41,460 bases of DNA. It comes from Candidatus Latescibacterota bacterium. Its GTDB lineage: Bacteria > Latescibacterota > UBA2968 > UBA8231. The stretch spans positions 1-41,460 of the forward strand of contig JAJDUT010000131.1 of NCBI GenBank assembly GCA_022826515.1. The letters run 5' to 3'. The translations under genes and the position numbers were made by a program. Of this stretch, positions 41,105 through 41,460 are shown piece by piece (the stretch's first letter is position 1; each line of letters starts with the position of its first letter). A model generated the notes under the pieces. It was not told where the DNA came from. It saw only the letters and a list, made by a program, of their open reading frames with translations, and made no database searches.

Positions 41105-41242
41105 ATGACTAGCAAAGCGGACCGTGATCAACGAAATCCATGGTCCACTCGCCGGTCAATGGATAGGTCAATGGATAGTGAGGGGTTCCTATCGAATAAG
41201 GAGAGAACTAATGGCGACGCGGAATCGCCGCTCACGAAGTGA
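41105..41242 (+). CDS. Possible 45-residue ORF with a 12-bp duplication
   Basis: ATG 41105 follows GGGAGGAG with 6 nt spacing. The product is hydrophilic and charged (MTSKADRDQRNPWSTRR...). It contains a tandem duplication, GGTCAATGGATA twice at 41154-41177, read as SMDR-SMDS. It overlaps the convergent partial redoxin-like gene by 11 bp. No family is recognised; the ribosome site is the main support. Confidence 0.3.
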   Translation: MTSKADRDQRNPWSTRRSMDRSMDSEGFLSNKERTNGDAESPLTK

Positions 41243-41460
41243 AATACCGATCCAGCCAGTCCTGAATACACTGCGCCGTCGTCTCTTCATCTCCTTTGTC
41301 GCTATAGTGCCAGTTGAGGACATGGAAGGCGTCGTCCACGACAAACGAGACAGGAATCGATGACCGGGCGTCGGATTGAAAAAGCAGCGCTTCGAGGTCC
41401 TGCTCAGCCACGAAAGTGAAGGCGAAGGGCACGAGGCCGACCTTGTGCTTTATGGCGATC
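41232..41460 (-). CDS. Partial gene: C-terminus of a thioredoxin/redoxin-like protein
   Basis: The frame is open to the right edge of the window and ends at TGA 41232, leaving 75 residues. The segment IPVSFVVDDAFHVLNWHYS looks like the cis-Pro strand-turn-strand of redoxins (compare TPAVFVVDENN in the gene at 39816), and the end AQCIQDWLDRYF is the usual final helix. It is on the same strand as the peptide cassette and about 560 nt upstream of its first gene, so the system may extend beyond the window. The N-terminal active site is not visible. Confidence 0.6.
   Translation of the reverse strand, partial: IAIKHKVGLVPFAFTFVAEQDLEALLFQSDARSSIPVSFVVDDAFHVLNWHYSDKGDEETTAQCIQDWLDRYFTS

Overview
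The window reads as chromosomal DNA from an uncultured, GC-rich Gram-negative bacterium, probably a marine or sponge-associated member of the FCB superphylum (Latescibacterota-like). Three things suggest this: a PNPFN-type C-terminal sorting/FlgD-like domain on an exported protein (27558-28595), an outer-membrane DUF6029-type protein with a terminal Phe, and many sulfatase, PhyH-dioxygenase, aldo/keto-reductase, enolase-superfamily and Gfo/Idh genes. The taxonomic call is inference; there is no rRNA or other marker gene here.

Layout. 84-3000: a TMTC-like membrane TPR protein and a fused MNT-HEPN protein. 3041-10091: a tightly packed plus-strand catabolic operon (two PhyH dioxygenases, sulfatase, AlkP-superfamily hydrolase, Zn-alcohol dehydrogenase, KduD-like SDR). 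10093-12475: wreckage of a type I-E CRISPR-Cas locus, namely a cas3 that has lost its second helicase domain and frame, a small membrane coiled-coil gene, and a three-repeat array with two 32-nt spacers and no Cascade or adaptation genes. 12803-14665: an AlbA/Schlafen-type ATPase gene bracketed by ~90% identical direct repeats; the upstream copy is a duplicate of the promoter and first codons of the oxidoreductase that follows. 14622-27546: more carbohydrate and small-molecule catabolism (Gfo/Idh, GH113-like, sulfatase, EamA transporter, enolase-superfamily dehydratase, two AKRs, cupin, nucleoside hydrolase, GNAT, MsrA, NHL protein), interrupted by a RelE-like toxin/HTH antitoxin pair and an orphan MNT gene. 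27558-30760: redox and outer-envelope genes, including a probable selenoprotein redoxin, a DUF6029-like barrel and a TlpA-like thioredoxin. 30792-35870: a three-gene operon of lipoprotein solute-binding protein, sensor kinase and sigma-54 response regulator. 36096-41460: a minus-strand cassette containing a cytoplasmic subtilase fused to DUF1611, a type-I ABC exporter, a membrane-anchored thioredoxin, a 33-codon ORF with a strong Shine-Dalgarno, and at the edge the C-terminus of another redoxin-like protein.

How the genes may work together. The catabolic genes fit scavenging of sulfated, uronate-containing glycans: sulfatases and hydrolases remove substituents, dehydrogenases, a dehydratase and oxidoreductases process the sugars, and EamA exports or imports a product. 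The most unusual material is the redox/peptide group: an in-frame TGA at the first Cys of a redoxin (U-P-V-C, with a SECIS-like hairpin), and the subtilase-DUF1611/ABC/thioredoxin cassette, which resembles a ribosomal-peptide maturation and export system of a kind I do not recognise.
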